From JBBDYQ01 sp035553855 (GTDB taxonomy: Bacteria > Actinomycetota > Thermoleophilia > Solirubrobacterales > Thermoleophilaceae): a stretch of DNA of 64,000 bases. Under the pieces are notes generated by a model. The model was given only the letters and a program-made list of their open reading frames with translations, ran no database searches and was not told the origin of the DNA. Numbering within the stretch: position 1 is the stretch's first letter; each line of letters opens with the position of its first letter. Below, one piece after another: positions 7,957 to 15,997 of the stretch. The stretch is taken from NCBI GenBank assembly GCA_035553855.1, contig DATMJO010000039.1:1-64000 (forward strand). The letters are read 5' to 3'. A program made the translations under genes and the position numbers.

Positions 7957-8928
7957 ATGAACGAATCCGCGCTCGCCATCGAGGCCAGCGGCCTCGTCAA
8001 GCGCTTCGGCGAGACGACCGCCGTCGACGGCGTCGACCTCACGGTCCGGCGCGGCTCGGTGTACGGGGTGCTCGGCCCGAACGGCGCCGGCAAGACCACG
8101 ACGATCAGGATGCTCGCCACGCTGCTGCGCCCCGACGCCGGCTCCGCGCGCGTGCTCGGACACGACGTCGTGGAGGATGCCGAGGCGGTCCGCGGCCTCA
8201 TGAGCCTCACCGGTCAGCTCGCCTCGGTGGACGAGGACCTGACCGGCCGCGAGAACCTGATCCTCGTGGGGCGCCTCCTCGGCCTCCGCCGCGCCGCCGC
8301 GAAGGCGCGCGCGGACGAGCTGCTCGGCGCCTTCGGGATATCCGAGGCCTCGGGCCGGCTCGTGAAGCACTACTCCGGCGGGATGCGCCGGCGCCTCGAC
8401 ATCGCGGCGAGCATCGTCGTCACGCCGGAGCTCATGTTCCTCGACGAGCCGACGACGGGGCTCGACCCGCGCTCCCGCAACCAGGTCTGGGACATCGTCC
8501 GCGCGCTCGTCGCCGAGGGCACCACGATCCTGCTCTGCACCCAGTACCTCGACGAGGCCGACCAGCTCGCCGACGGCATCGCGGTGATCGACCACGGCCG
8601 GGTCATCGCCGAGGGCACGCCGGCCCAGCTCAAGGCCTCCGTCGGCTCCGGCGCGCTGCACGTCCGCCTGCTCGACCCCGAGCAGCGCCCGCAGGCCGAG
8701 TCCGTGCTCGCGGCTGCGCTCGGCGCCGTCCATCTCGAGAGCGACCCGGCTGCCCTGTCGGCCCAGTGCGCCGACGCGGACCGCGCCGCCGACGCCGTCG
8801 GCGAGCTCACGCGCTCCGGCGTGTCGGTGGCCGGCTTCGCGCTCGGACAGCCGACGCTCGACGAGGTGTTTCTCGCGCTCACCGGCCACCCGGCCGACGA
8901 GGCAGGGCAGGAGGAGGAAGCGGCATGA
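7957..8928 (+). CDS. ABC exporter ATP-binding protein, DrrA type
   Basis: A 323-residue ATPase that would power export of a drug or lipid through the permease at 8925. Walker A GPNGAGKT is at 40-47, the signature YSGGM at 139-143 and Walker B FLDEPTTGLD at 161-170. After about residue 220 comes the extended C-terminal domain typical of DrrA/daunorubicin-resistance ATPases. The ATG at 7957 starts the conserved region; the open frame runs upstream only through repeat A3. The stop overlaps the permease start (ATGA), so the two are coupled. Confidence 0.92.
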   Translation: MNESALAIEASGLVKRFGETTAVDGVDLTVRRGSVYGVLGPNGAGKTTTIRMLATLLRPDAGSARVLGHDVVEDAEAVRGLMSLTGQLASVDEDLTGRENLILVGRLLGLRRAAAKARADELLGAFGISEASGRLVKHYSGGMRRRLDIAASIVVTPELMFLDEPTTGLDPRSRNQVWDIVRALVAEGTTILLCTQYLDEADQLADGIAVIDHGRVIAEGTPAQLKASVGSGALHVRLLDPEQRPQAESVLAAALGAVHLESDPAALSAQCADADRAADAVGELTRSGVSVAGFALGQPTLDEVFLALTGHPADEAGQEEEAA

Positions 8929-9770
8929 CCGCTCCCGCCACCCACGACAGGCCCCTGCCGGCGCCCGAGGCCGAGGCCGTCCGCAGGGCGCTGTCCTCCA
9001 CGCCTCGCCCACCCCGCGCAGGCGCCCTGTCGGCCGCGCTCACGTTCGGCTGGCGCGGGATGCTCAAGGTGAAGCACGTCCCCGAGCAACTCCTCGACGT
9101 GACCATCACGCCTGTGATGTTCACGCTGATGTTCACCTACCTGTTCGGCGGCGCGATCTCCGGCTCGACCGCCGAGTACCTCCAGTTCATCCTGCCGGGA
9201 ATCCTCGTGATGTCGGTGCTGTTCACCACGGTCTACTCGGGGATCGCGCTGAACACCGATCTGACCCGCGGCGTCGTCGACCGCTTCCGCTCGCTGCCGG
9301 TATGGCGCCCGGCGCCGCTCGTGGGCGCGCTGCTCGGCGACAGCGTGCGCTACCTCGTCGCGGGCACGGTGATCATCGTGCTCGGCGTGGCCCTCGGCTA
9401 CAGCCCGGCCGGGGGTGCGGACGGCGTCGTCGCTGCTCTCGCGCTCGTGGTGGTGTTCTCGTTCGCCCTGTCATGGGTCTTCACCACCATGGGCCTGCTG
9501 CTCAGGTCGCCGAACGCCGTGATGAACGCCGGCTTCATGTCGATCTTCCCCCTGACCTTCCTCAGCAACGTCTTCGTGGACGAGGAGACGCTGCCGAGCG
9601 GGCTGCGCGCGTTCGTCGACGTCAACCCCGTGACCCATCTCGTCGACGCCTCGCGGGGGCTCATGGAGGGGACCGCCCGGGCGGGGGACATCCTGCTGGT
9701 GCTCGGCATCGCGCTGGCGATCACCGTGGTCTTCGTCCCGATCACCACGCGCCTCTACCGGAAGGCCTGA
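8925..9770 (+). CDS. ABC-2 type exporter permease, DrrB type
   Basis: A 281-residue integral membrane protein with about six hydrophobic segments and the ABC-2 features of DrrB proteins: IMPGILVM-like (FILPGILVMSVLF), a conserved loop DRFRSLPVWRPAPL, and NPVTHLVDASRGL near the end. A GAGGAGGAA ribosome site precedes the ATG, which overlaps the ATPase stop. With the ATPase it forms an exporter for hydrophobic compounds; the substrate cannot be told. Confidence 0.9.
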   Translation: MTAPATHDRPLPAPEAEAVRRALSSTPRPPRAGALSAALTFGWRGMLKVKHVPEQLLDVTITPVMFTLMFTYLFGGAISGSTAEYLQFILPGILVMSVLFTTVYSGIALNTDLTRGVVDRFRSLPVWRPAPLVGALLGDSVRYLVAGTVIIVLGVALGYSPAGGADGVVAALALVVVFSFALSWVFTTMGLLLRSPNAVMNAGFMSIFPLTFLSNVFVDEETLPSGLRAFVDVNPVTHLVDASRGLMEGTARAGDILLVLGIALAITVVFVPITTRLYRKA

Positions 9771-9799
9771 CGGGGGCCGCGGCCACGGGTGGATCAGCG

Positions 9800-11215
9800 T
9801 CAGGAGCGCTCGGGCTGGGCCCCCGCCATCAGGCGCCCTGCGGCTGATCCCAGCGCGAGGTCCCGGCGCGGCGCGAGCCGCATCGCCACGAGCCCGGAGA
9901 GCAGCGCGGCGCCGATCCCGAACACGTACGCGTCGTCGGCGGCGGCCGCCGCCTGGGCGAGAGTCTCCGGCTCGCCCACGATCGCGATCAGGATCGCGGT
10001 GCCGAGGACGGCGCCCATCTGCCGCCCGGCGCTGGTCACGGCGCTGGCCGTGGCGAAGCGGCTCGGCGGCAGGTCAGCCGCGGCCGCGGCACCGAACGTG
10101 GGGAACGCCAGCCCGATGCCGATTCCCACGAGCACCTGGCCGGGCAGCCACACGCCCGCGTAGTCGGGCTCGAGCCCGGCGCTGCGGAGCACGAGCAACC
10201 CCGCCGCGTAGAACAGGACGCCCGGCACGATCACGGAGCGGTGGCCGAAGCGGTCGGCCAGCCTTCCCGCCGGGCCGGCGACGATCGCCGAGGCGAGCGG
10301 CCCGGGCGCGACGGCGAGACCGGCGCTCAGCACGCTGTAGTCCCAGACGGCGGTGAGGAACAGGATGTTCCCGAGGATCATCGAGAAGAAGGCCGACGCG
10401 AAGAGCAGCGATCCGAGCGTGCCGTGGCGGAAGGAGGCGATCCGGATCAGGCTCGGGTCCACGATCGGGCGCGGGTGCGTCCTGCAGCGCGCCGCCACGA
10501 CCCCCAGGAGCGCGACGGCCGCGCCGAGTGAGCCGAGCGTGGCGGCGCTCGTCCAGCCCCAGGCGTTTCCCTCGACGACGCCGAGCGCGAGCAGCCCGAG
10601 GCCCACCGCGGCGAGCGCGGCGCCGGGGAGGTCGGGCATGCGCGTGGCCGCGGGATCGCGGCTCTCGTCGAGGGCCTTCATCCCCACCGCCAGGACGATC
10701 CCGCCGAGCGGCACGTTCACGAGGAAGATCCAGCGCCAGTCGGCGACCTCCACGAGCAGGCCTCCGAGTGGCGGCCCGATCGCGGCGGCGAGCGCGGCCG
10801 CCGCGCCCCAGATGCCGACGCCCGCGGCGCGCCGCTCCGGCGGGAAGAGCGGTAGCAGCAGGGCGACGGACGCGGGCAGCAGGATCGCCGCGCCGACGCC
10901 CTGGAGCACGCGCGCGCCGACGAGGAACTGCCAGGACGGAGCCACCGCGCAGAGAACGCTCGTCGCGACGAACAGGGCGATGCCCGCAAGGAACACCCGG
11001 CGCCGCCCGAAGCGGTCGGCGATCCCGCCGGCGGGAACGAGCAGGGCGGCGAGGACGATGAAGTAGCCGTCGAGGATCCAGCTGAGCTGCGCGGGCGTCG
11101 CGTCGCGGAAGTCGCCCCGGATGTCCGGGAAGCTCGTGTTGACGATCGTCGTGTCGAGGAACGCGAGGAACGTCCCTCCGCAGATCGCGATCAGTGCCAG
11201 CGTGCGACGGCTCAT
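9800..11215 (-). CDS. MFS drug exporter, DHA2 family (14 helices)
   Basis: A roughly 471-residue major facilitator with the motif-C region and the conserved LDTTIVNTSFPDIRGDF sequence in helix 1 that marks EmrB/QacA-type DHA2 exporters, plus the helix 2-3 loop motif DRFGRRRVFLAG. About 14 hydrophobic segments are visible. I chose ATG 11215 (MSRRTLALIA...), which has GGAAGGGA upstream. A start ten codons earlier at 11245 lacks a ribosome site. A 7-bp inverted repeat lies just upstream (11252-11269), suggesting local repressor control. It converges on the DrrB gene. Confidence 0.9.
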   Translation of the reverse strand: MSRRTLALIAICGGTFLAFLDTTIVNTSFPDIRGDFRDATPAQLSWILDGYFIVLAALLVPAGGIADRFGRRRVFLAGIALFVATSVLCAVAPSWQFLVGARVLQGVGAAILLPASVALLLPLFPPERRAAGVGIWGAAAALAAAIGPPLGGLLVEVADWRWIFLVNVPLGGIVLAVGMKALDESRDPAATRMPDLPGAALAAVGLGLLALGVVEGNAWGWTSAATLGSLGAAVALLGVVAARCRTHPRPIVDPSLIRIASFRHGTLGSLLFASAFFSMILGNILFLTAVWDYSVLSAGLAVAPGPLASAIVAGPAGRLADRFGHRSVIVPGVLFYAAGLLVLRSAGLEPDYAGVWLPGQVLVGIGIGLAFPTFGAAAAADLPPSRFATASAVTSAGRQMGAVLGTAILIAIVGEPETLAQAAAAADDAYVFGIGAALLSGLVAMRLAPRRDLALGSAAGRLMAGAQPERS

Positions 11216-11251
11216 CGGCCCGGCTTCCCTTCCACTGAGTTGCATGGCGAA

Positions 11252-11269
11252 ACCCTGAGCGATCAGGGT
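11252..11269 (-). promoter_or_regulatory. Inverted repeat, candidate operator of the MFS gene
   Basis: ACCCTGA (11252-11258) and TCAGGGT (11263-11269) form a perfect 7-bp inverted repeat with a 4-bp spacer, 36 bp upstream of the chosen start. The position suits a TetR- or MarR-type repressor; none is encoded next door. Confidence 0.5.
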
Positions 11270-11325
11270 GCAACCCAGCCGCCGGGGCGGCTGTGACGTG
11301 CGTCACTCAGGCCGGCGAAGCGGCG

Positions 11326-11985
11326 CTACTTCGGCTGCGGCACGATCCGGATGTAGGGCTTGGGCGACTCCCAGCCCTCCGGATAGATCTCCTTCGCCTC
11401 GTCGTTCGAGACCGACCCGGCGATGATCACGTCGTCGCCCTGCGTCCAGTTCACCGGGGTCGCGACCCGGTGGTTCGCGGTGAGCTGGAGCGAGTCGATC
11501 ACGCGCAGCACCTCGTCGAAGTTGCGGCCCGTCGTCATCGGGTAGATCAGGATCAGCTTGATCTTCTTGTCCGGGCCGATCACGAACACGGTCCGAACCG
11601 TCTGGTTGTCCGCCGGCGTGCGCTCGGACGGGTCGCCCTCGACCGAGGCGGGGAGCATCCCGTAGAGCTTCGACACCTTGAAGTCGGAGTCGCCGATCAT
11701 CGGGTAGTTCGGAGCGTGGCCCTGCGTCTCCTCGATGTCGCGGGCCCAGTCGGAGTGGTTGTCCACCGGATCGACCGAGAGCCCGATGATCTTCACGTCG
11801 CGGCGGTCGAACTCCGGCTTGATCTTCGCCATGTAGCCGAGCTCGGTCGTGCAGACCGGAGTGAAGTCCTTCGGGTGCGAGAACAGCACCGCCCAGGAGT
11901 CGCCGATCCAGTCGTGGAAGCTGATCCTTCCCTCGGTGGTCTCAGCTTCGAAGTCGGGCGCGGTGTCGCCGATCTGGAGAGTCAT
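11326..11985 (-). CDS. 1-Cys peroxiredoxin (Prx6 family)
   Basis: A 219-residue cytoplasmic peroxidase reducing hydroperoxides. The peroxidatic cysteine is Cys45 in FTPVCTTEL, and the Prx6-type C-terminal extension is present (NHRVATPVNW, GWESPKPYIRIVPQPK). The length matches Prx6/AhpC-TSA long forms (215-225). The ATG at 11985 has an excellent GAGGAGGA ribosome site. There is no obvious partner gene; the neighbour downstream is the MFS exporter on the same strand, about 110 bp away. Confidence 0.95.
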   Translation of the reverse strand: MTLQIGDTAPDFEAETTEGRISFHDWIGDSWAVLFSHPKDFTPVCTTELGYMAKIKPEFDRRDVKIIGLSVDPVDNHSDWARDIEETQGHAPNYPMIGDSDFKVSKLYGMLPASVEGDPSERTPADNQTVRTVFVIGPDKKIKLILIYPMTTGRNFDEVLRVIDSLQLTANHRVATPVNWTQGDDVIIAGSVSNDEAKEIYPEGWESPKPYIRIVPQPK

Positions 11986-12015
11986 GTTCCTCCTCTGAAG
12001 GTCAACTCTGGAAGT

Positions 12016-12225
12016 TCACCGTGCATGCTCGCACAGCGGCGCCGCCGGGCTCGCGGGGAGCGCGCGCCCAGCGTCCGCAGGCGCGGGCTCGCCGTGGTGG
12101 ATCTGCGCGTAGTGATCGGCGAAGACCCTCGCGACGGGCTCGCCGCGGCTCGAGACGCGCACCTTCTCGAACGCGGCGTGACCGGCCCGCCCCAAACACA
12201 CCGACCGTCCGAAATTCCGTGCCAT
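12016..12225 (-). CDS. Possible small protein (69 aa), not recognised
   Basis: A 69-residue frame from ATG 12225 with strong GC3 codon use, a basic N-terminus (MARNFGRSVCLGRAGH) and an alanine/proline-rich tail. A TAGTAC hexamer ends 5 nt before the ATG, similar to the sequence before the SDR gene at 44924. No family is recognised and it could be a chance frame between the peroxiredoxin and tRNA-Ser. Confidence 0.4.
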   Translation of the reverse strand: MARNFGRSVCLGRAGHAAFEKVRVSSRGEPVARVFADHYAQIHHGEPAPADAGRALPASPAAPLCEHAR

Positions 12226-12265
12226 GGCCGGTACTACGGACGCGCGATGGGGGTGGGAGCACACA

Positions 12266-12354
12266 CGGAGCGGGAGGGATTCGAACCCCCGGGCCCCTTG
12301 CGGGGCCGGCTGCTTTCAAGGCAGCTGCATTCAGCCTGACTCTGCCACCGCTCC
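12266..12354 (-). tRNA. tRNA-Ser (anticodon TGA)
   Basis: The 7-bp acceptor stem GGAGCGG/CCGCTCC, a long class II variable arm (CCGGCCCCGCAAGGGGCC) and a TTCGAATC T-loop are all present. The anticodon loop reads CTTGAAA, giving TGA (+ strand bases 12316-12318). Discriminator G; CCA is not encoded. Confidence 0.96.
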
Positions 12355-12455
12355 CCGGCGAATCGTAGGCCGCGGAGATAGGGCATTCGAGAATTGGTTC
12401 CAGCCCCCCCGTTTCGGATCCGCCATCGAGCGCACATCTTCGCTGCCCGCCGGGC

Positions 12456-12461
12456 TATCGT
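12456..12461 (+). promoter_or_regulatory. -10 box of the gene at 12471
   Basis: TATCGT ends 9 nt before the ATG at 12471. Confidence 0.55.
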
Positions 12462-12470
12462 CGGGGCGCG

Positions 12471-13061
12471 ATGGCCGCGAGGGACGAAGACCTCCGCCCG
12501 GGCGAGCGGATCGTCCGCGATGCGCTCGAGGACAGCCCCGTCCGGGGCAAGCCGCTCAGCCGCAGCGCGCGCCAGCGGGTGCGCTCGATCGAGGCCCACA
12601 TGGCCGCGGCCATCATGCCGCGCCACATCGAGCGGCTCCGCCAGATCGCCGACGAGATCGCCCACCACCTGCTTCGGCTCGAGCGTGAGCATCAGCGGCT
12701 CTCGGAGCGCGCCGGCGAGGACTTCCCCGAGCGCTGGCGCGAGACGGCGCGCCGCTGGCGCTTCGACCACGTGAACGACCTGATCCGGCGCCACAACGAG
12801 TACTACCCGATCGAGGCGCGCCTGCCGATGGACCCGCGAACCGGAGACTACCTGGGGCTGCGCGGGCGAAACCACCGGCGCACGCCGCTCGACTCCGACT
12901 GGATCCTCGAGCGCTTTCCCGCGTCGTCGCGCGGGCGCTCGGCCGCCTCCCCCGCTCAGCGAAGCTTCGGCAGGCCGAGCACGCGCTCGGCCACGATGTT
13001 CTTGAGGATCTCCGTGGTGCCGCCCTCGATCGAGTTCGCGCGGGCGCGCAGGAAGCGGTAG
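12471..13061 (+). CDS. Uncharacterised basic/helical protein
   Basis: A 196-residue protein, rich in Arg and Glu, probably helical (IEAHMAAAIMPRHIERLRQIADEIAHHLLRLEREHQRLSERA-like region about 40-80, heptad-like). It then has a conserved-looking block, NDLIRRHNEYYPIEARLPMDPRTGDY, and LDSDWILERFP at about 140-160. No signal peptide or membrane helix. I do not recognise the family. The likely conserved part ends near residue 161; the last 35 residues are read antisense to the 3' end of the acyl-CoA dehydrogenase, a 106-bp convergent overlap. Confidence 0.7.
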   Translation: MAARDEDLRPGERIVRDALEDSPVRGKPLSRSARQRVRSIEAHMAAAIMPRHIERLRQIADEIAHHLLRLEREHQRLSERAGEDFPERWRETARRWRFDHVNDLIRRHNEYYPIEARLPMDPRTGDYLGLRGRNHRRTPLDSDWILERFPASSRGRSAASPAQRSFGRPSTRSATMFLRISVVPPSIEFARARRKR

Positions 13062-14092
13062 CTCCACTCGCCGTCGGCGATCGCGGCGTCGGGGCCGAGC
13101 ACGTCCATCGCGGTCTCGGTGAGCCGCTGGTTGACCCCCGACCACTGCAGCTTCGGCAGGGAGCCCTCGGGGCCGGGAACGCCGCGCTTCATGATCTGCG
13201 TGAGCCCGCGCCAGGCGGTCAGCCGCAGCGCCTCGGCCTCGATCTGGAGCTGGCCGATCTTCTGGCGGATAACCGGGTCGTCGGCCATGCCGCGCTCCTG
13301 GACGAGCGCGATCAGATCCTGAAGCGCCGTCTTGACCGACGCCGCCGACGCGGCGCCGAGGCCCGCCCGCTCGTGCATGAGCGTGGTGATCGCGACGGCC
13401 CAGCCGTTGCCGACGCCGCCCACGACGTTCTCGTCCGGGGCCCAGGCGTTCTCGATGAACAGCTCGTTGAACTCGGACTCGCCGGTGATCTGGCGGAGGG
13501 GCCGGACCTGGACCTCCTCCTGGTCCATGTCGAGCAGGAAGTAGGTGAGGCCCTGGTGCTTCGGCGCGTCACTGTCGGTGCGCGCGACGAGCATGCACCA
13601 CTTCGCGACGTGCGCGTAGGTGGTCCACACCTTCTGCCCCGTGATCCTCCAGCCGCCGTCCTCCTTGACCGCGCGCGTCTTCAGCGAGGCGAGGTCGGAT
13701 CCCGACTCGGGCTCCGAGAAACCCTGGCACCAGATCTCCTCGGCGGAGAGGATCGGGTCGAGGTAGCGCTTCTTCTGCTCCTCGTCGCCGTGCGCGATCA
13801 CGACCGGGCCGCCCATCACGAGCCCGAGGATGTTCGCCGGGGAGGGCACGCGGGCGCGCACCGTCTCCTCGCCGAAGATCGCCTGCTCGATCAGCGTCGC
13901 CCCGCGGCCGCCGTACTCCTTGGGCCAGGAGATGCCGGCCCAGCCGCCGTCGTAGAGCTTGCGCTGCCACTCCTTGCGGAACTCGAAGCCGGCCTCGTCG
14001 CCCTCCGGGGGCTGGCCAGGGTGGTTCGCCTCCAGCCACGAGCGGAGCTCGTCGCGGAAGGCCTCTTCCTGGGGCGACAGCGTGAGATCCAT
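12956..14092 (-). CDS. Acyl-CoA dehydrogenase family protein
   Basis: A 378-residue FAD enzyme that would introduce an alpha-beta double bond in an acyl-CoA. It shows the ACAD signature WCQGFSEPESGSDLASLKT at 121-139, the FAD-contact TGQKVWTTYA at 151-160 and the C-terminal signature NSIEGGTTEILKNIVAERVLGLP at about 352-375. The N-terminal helical domain starts typically (MDLTLSPQEEAFRDELRSWL). It resembles actinobacterial FadE proteins used for branched-chain, sterol or fatty acid substrates; the exact substrate is unknown. A single gene, divergent from the kinase region. Confidence 0.92.
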   Translation of the reverse strand: MDLTLSPQEEAFRDELRSWLEANHPGQPPEGDEAGFEFRKEWQRKLYDGGWAGISWPKEYGGRGATLIEQAIFGEETVRARVPSPANILGLVMGGPVVIAHGDEEQKKRYLDPILSAEEIWCQGFSEPESGSDLASLKTRAVKEDGGWRITGQKVWTTYAHVAKWCMLVARTDSDAPKHQGLTYFLLDMDQEEVQVRPLRQITGESEFNELFIENAWAPDENVVGGVGNGWAVAITTLMHERAGLGAASAASVKTALQDLIALVQERGMADDPVIRQKIGQLQIEAEALRLTAWRGLTQIMKRGVPGPEGSLPKLQWSGVNQRLTETAMDVLGPDAAIADGEWSYRFLRARANSIEGGTTEILKNIVAERVLGLPKLR

Positions 14093-14098
14093 GCGCGC

Positions 14099-14104
14099 AG
14101 ACTA
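14099..14104 (-). promoter_or_regulatory. -10 box of the acyl-CoA dehydrogenase gene
   Basis: On the minus strand TAGTCT ends 6 nt before the ATG at 14092. Confidence 0.55.
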
Positions 14105-14462
14105 CCCGCCGCCCAGTTGTCGAGTCGTCGCGGCGAAACGTAAAGCGACACCCGCGCCGCGCCGATCTGGGCCTCCTGAAGCTGCGCCATCCCATCGCCC
14201 TGCTGATCGCGCTGCCGCCGCCGCAGCGGCAGCCCCCTGCCAGCGCCGGCAGCGGAGCGCCCCGGCGGGCGCCGCGGGCGTCTCGCACAGGTGCGGGCGG
14301 CGACGGTGACCGGGAAGCTGCTGGCCCCCGAGGAGTGGTCGGCCGACGCCGACGGCCTGCTCGTCCCGACCGTCCGGGCGAGGCGCACCCGCATCGTTCG
14401 CCGAGGGTCCGATCTCGTCTCCGCGGGTGACGTGGGCCCCCGTGGCTGATAGAAACCCTCGC
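14105..14462. other. Gene-poor 358-bp region with a possible gene remnant
   Basis: No complete gene is evident between the acyl-CoA dehydrogenase promoter and the kinase start. On the + strand a frame from 14207 to TGA 14447-14449 has a coding-like stretch (TGKLLAPEEWSADADGLL, then VRARRTRIVRRGSDLVSAGD) with good GC3 but no ATG; GTG at 14291 is the first plausible start (52 codons). Just upstream another frame reads LKLRHPIALLIALPPP, so a frame-shifted remnant is possible. Evidence is weak. Confidence 0.3.
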
Positions 14463-15983
14463 GTGGCAGCCGCAGAGGTAGGACCGGGCACCCAGCTGGG
14501 TAAGTACCGTCTGACCGAGCCGATCGGGCAGGGCGGCATGGGCGTGGTCTGGAAGGGCGAGAACGTCGAGACCGGCGAGGTCGCCGCGGTGAAGCTTCTC
14601 GTCGGGGAGCTCGCCGAGGAGGACGGCTTCCGCGAGCGCTTCAAGCGCGAGTCGCAGTACGCGGGCTCGCTCGACCATCCGCACGTGATCCGCGTGTTCG
14701 AGGCGGGCGAGCAGGAGGGCGCGCTGTACATGGCGATGCAGTTCGTCGACGGCACCGACCTGAAGGCGCTGCTCGCCCAGCGCGGCAAGCTCGAAGCGGC
14801 CGAGGCCGCCCGCCTTCTGTCGGAGGTCGCAGAGGCGCTCGACGCCGCGCACGGCAAGGGCATCCTCCACCGCGACGTGAAGCCCGGCAACATCATGATC
14901 GAGAGCGCGACAAACCGCTGCTATCTCACCGACTTCGGCCTCAGCAAGAACCCCTCCGAGGATTCGTTCGCGCTCACGGCGGCGGGCTCGTTCGTCGGCA
15001 CGATCGACTACACCGCGCCGGAGCAGATCCTCGCCAAGCCCTTCGATCACCGCGTCGACGTGTACTCCCTGGCATGCGTCCTCTACGAGGCGCTCTCCGG
15101 CGAGGTGCCCTACCCGAAGTCGCGCGAGGTGGAGGTGCTCTACGGGCACATCCAGGATCCGCCGCCGCGCCTGCGCGAGAAGCGCCCCGACGCTCCCGAG
15201 GCGCTCGAGGAGGTCATCGTCAAGGCGATGGCCAAGGACCCGGACGAGCGCTACCAGACCTGTGGCGACCTGATGCAGGCGGCCCGTCTCGCCTCGGGTG
15301 TCACCGAGGGGGAGGGCTTCACCGCCCCGGCGGCGGCCGGCGAGCTGGTGCTGCGCGTCGTGTCCGGCAAGGCGGCGGGCGATGAGCTGCATGTGGACGG
15401 CGAGCTCCTGATCGGACGCCACGCAGAGGTCGAGGCCGGCAAGCTGGGCAAGGACCCGGAGCTCTCCCGCCGCCACGCGATGCTCCGCCGCGAGGGGCCG
15501 GGCCTGGTCATCGAGGATCTCGGTTCGACGAACGGGACCTTCGTGAACGGCGCGCGGATCGGATCGGTCACGACGCTCCGCGGCGGCGACAGGATCGAGG
15601 TCGGCGACACCGTCATCGAGGTCGCCGTCGTCACCGGCGCGACGCCCGAGCCGGAGCAGCCCGCGGCGGCGCCGGGCGCGACCGTCTTCGCCCCGATCGT
15701 CCCCTCGTCCACGCCGCCGGCGGCGCCGGCCGCGGAGGCCGCCGCGCCGCTGCCGCCTGTCGCCGAGGAGGAGACCCCCGCGCCGCCGGAGGCGGGGCTT
15801 CCCGAGCCGCCCGGACCGGAGACCGAGGAGACGTCGGCCGCGAAGGCGCCCGGCGGCAAGGTCTCGCTGAGAGTCGAGATCGACCTCGAATCGGGCGAGC
15901 TGCGCGTGGGCGTCGAGGACGGGCCGGGGGTGCGCGTCTCGAAGGACGGGGACGGCGCCTGGAGGATCGAGCCGGAGGGCTGA
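14463..15983 (+). CDS. Soluble Ser/Thr protein kinase with C-terminal FHA domain
   Basis: A 506-residue fusion. The kinase domain (about 12-280) has the glycine loop GQGGMGVVW at 22-30, Lys44 of AVK, Glu63, HRDVKPGN from 136, DFG at 157-159 and APE at 185-187, so it should be active. An FHA domain follows at about 305-395 (GRHAEVEAG..., LSRRHAMLRR, DLGSTNGTFVNG), which binds phosphothreonine. After it comes an Ala/Pro/Glu-rich linker and a short beta-rich tail (KVSLRVEIDLESGELRVGVEDG). Unlike PknA/B there is no transmembrane helix. The FHA probably recruits phosphorylated partners or its own activation loop. GTG 14463 gives the best N-terminus; GTG 14427 is in frame. Confidence 0.92.
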   Translation: MAAAEVGPGTQLGKYRLTEPIGQGGMGVVWKGENVETGEVAAVKLLVGELAEEDGFRERFKRESQYAGSLDHPHVIRVFEAGEQEGALYMAMQFVDGTDLKALLAQRGKLEAAEAARLLSEVAEALDAAHGKGILHRDVKPGNIMIESATNRCYLTDFGLSKNPSEDSFALTAAGSFVGTIDYTAPEQILAKPFDHRVDVYSLACVLYEALSGEVPYPKSREVEVLYGHIQDPPPRLREKRPDAPEALEEVIVKAMAKDPDERYQTCGDLMQAARLASGVTEGEGFTAPAAAGELVLRVVSGKAAGDELHVDGELLIGRHAEVEAGKLGKDPELSRRHAMLRREGPGLVIEDLGSTNGTFVNGARIGSVTTLRGGDRIEVGDTVIEVAVVTGATPEPEQPAAAPGATVFAPIVPSSTPPAAPAAEAAAPLPPVAEEETPAPPEAGLPEPPGPETEETSAAKAPGGKVSLRVEIDLESGELRVGVEDGPGVRVSKDGDGAWRIEPEG

Positions 15984-15997
15984 CCCCACCCGGGCTC

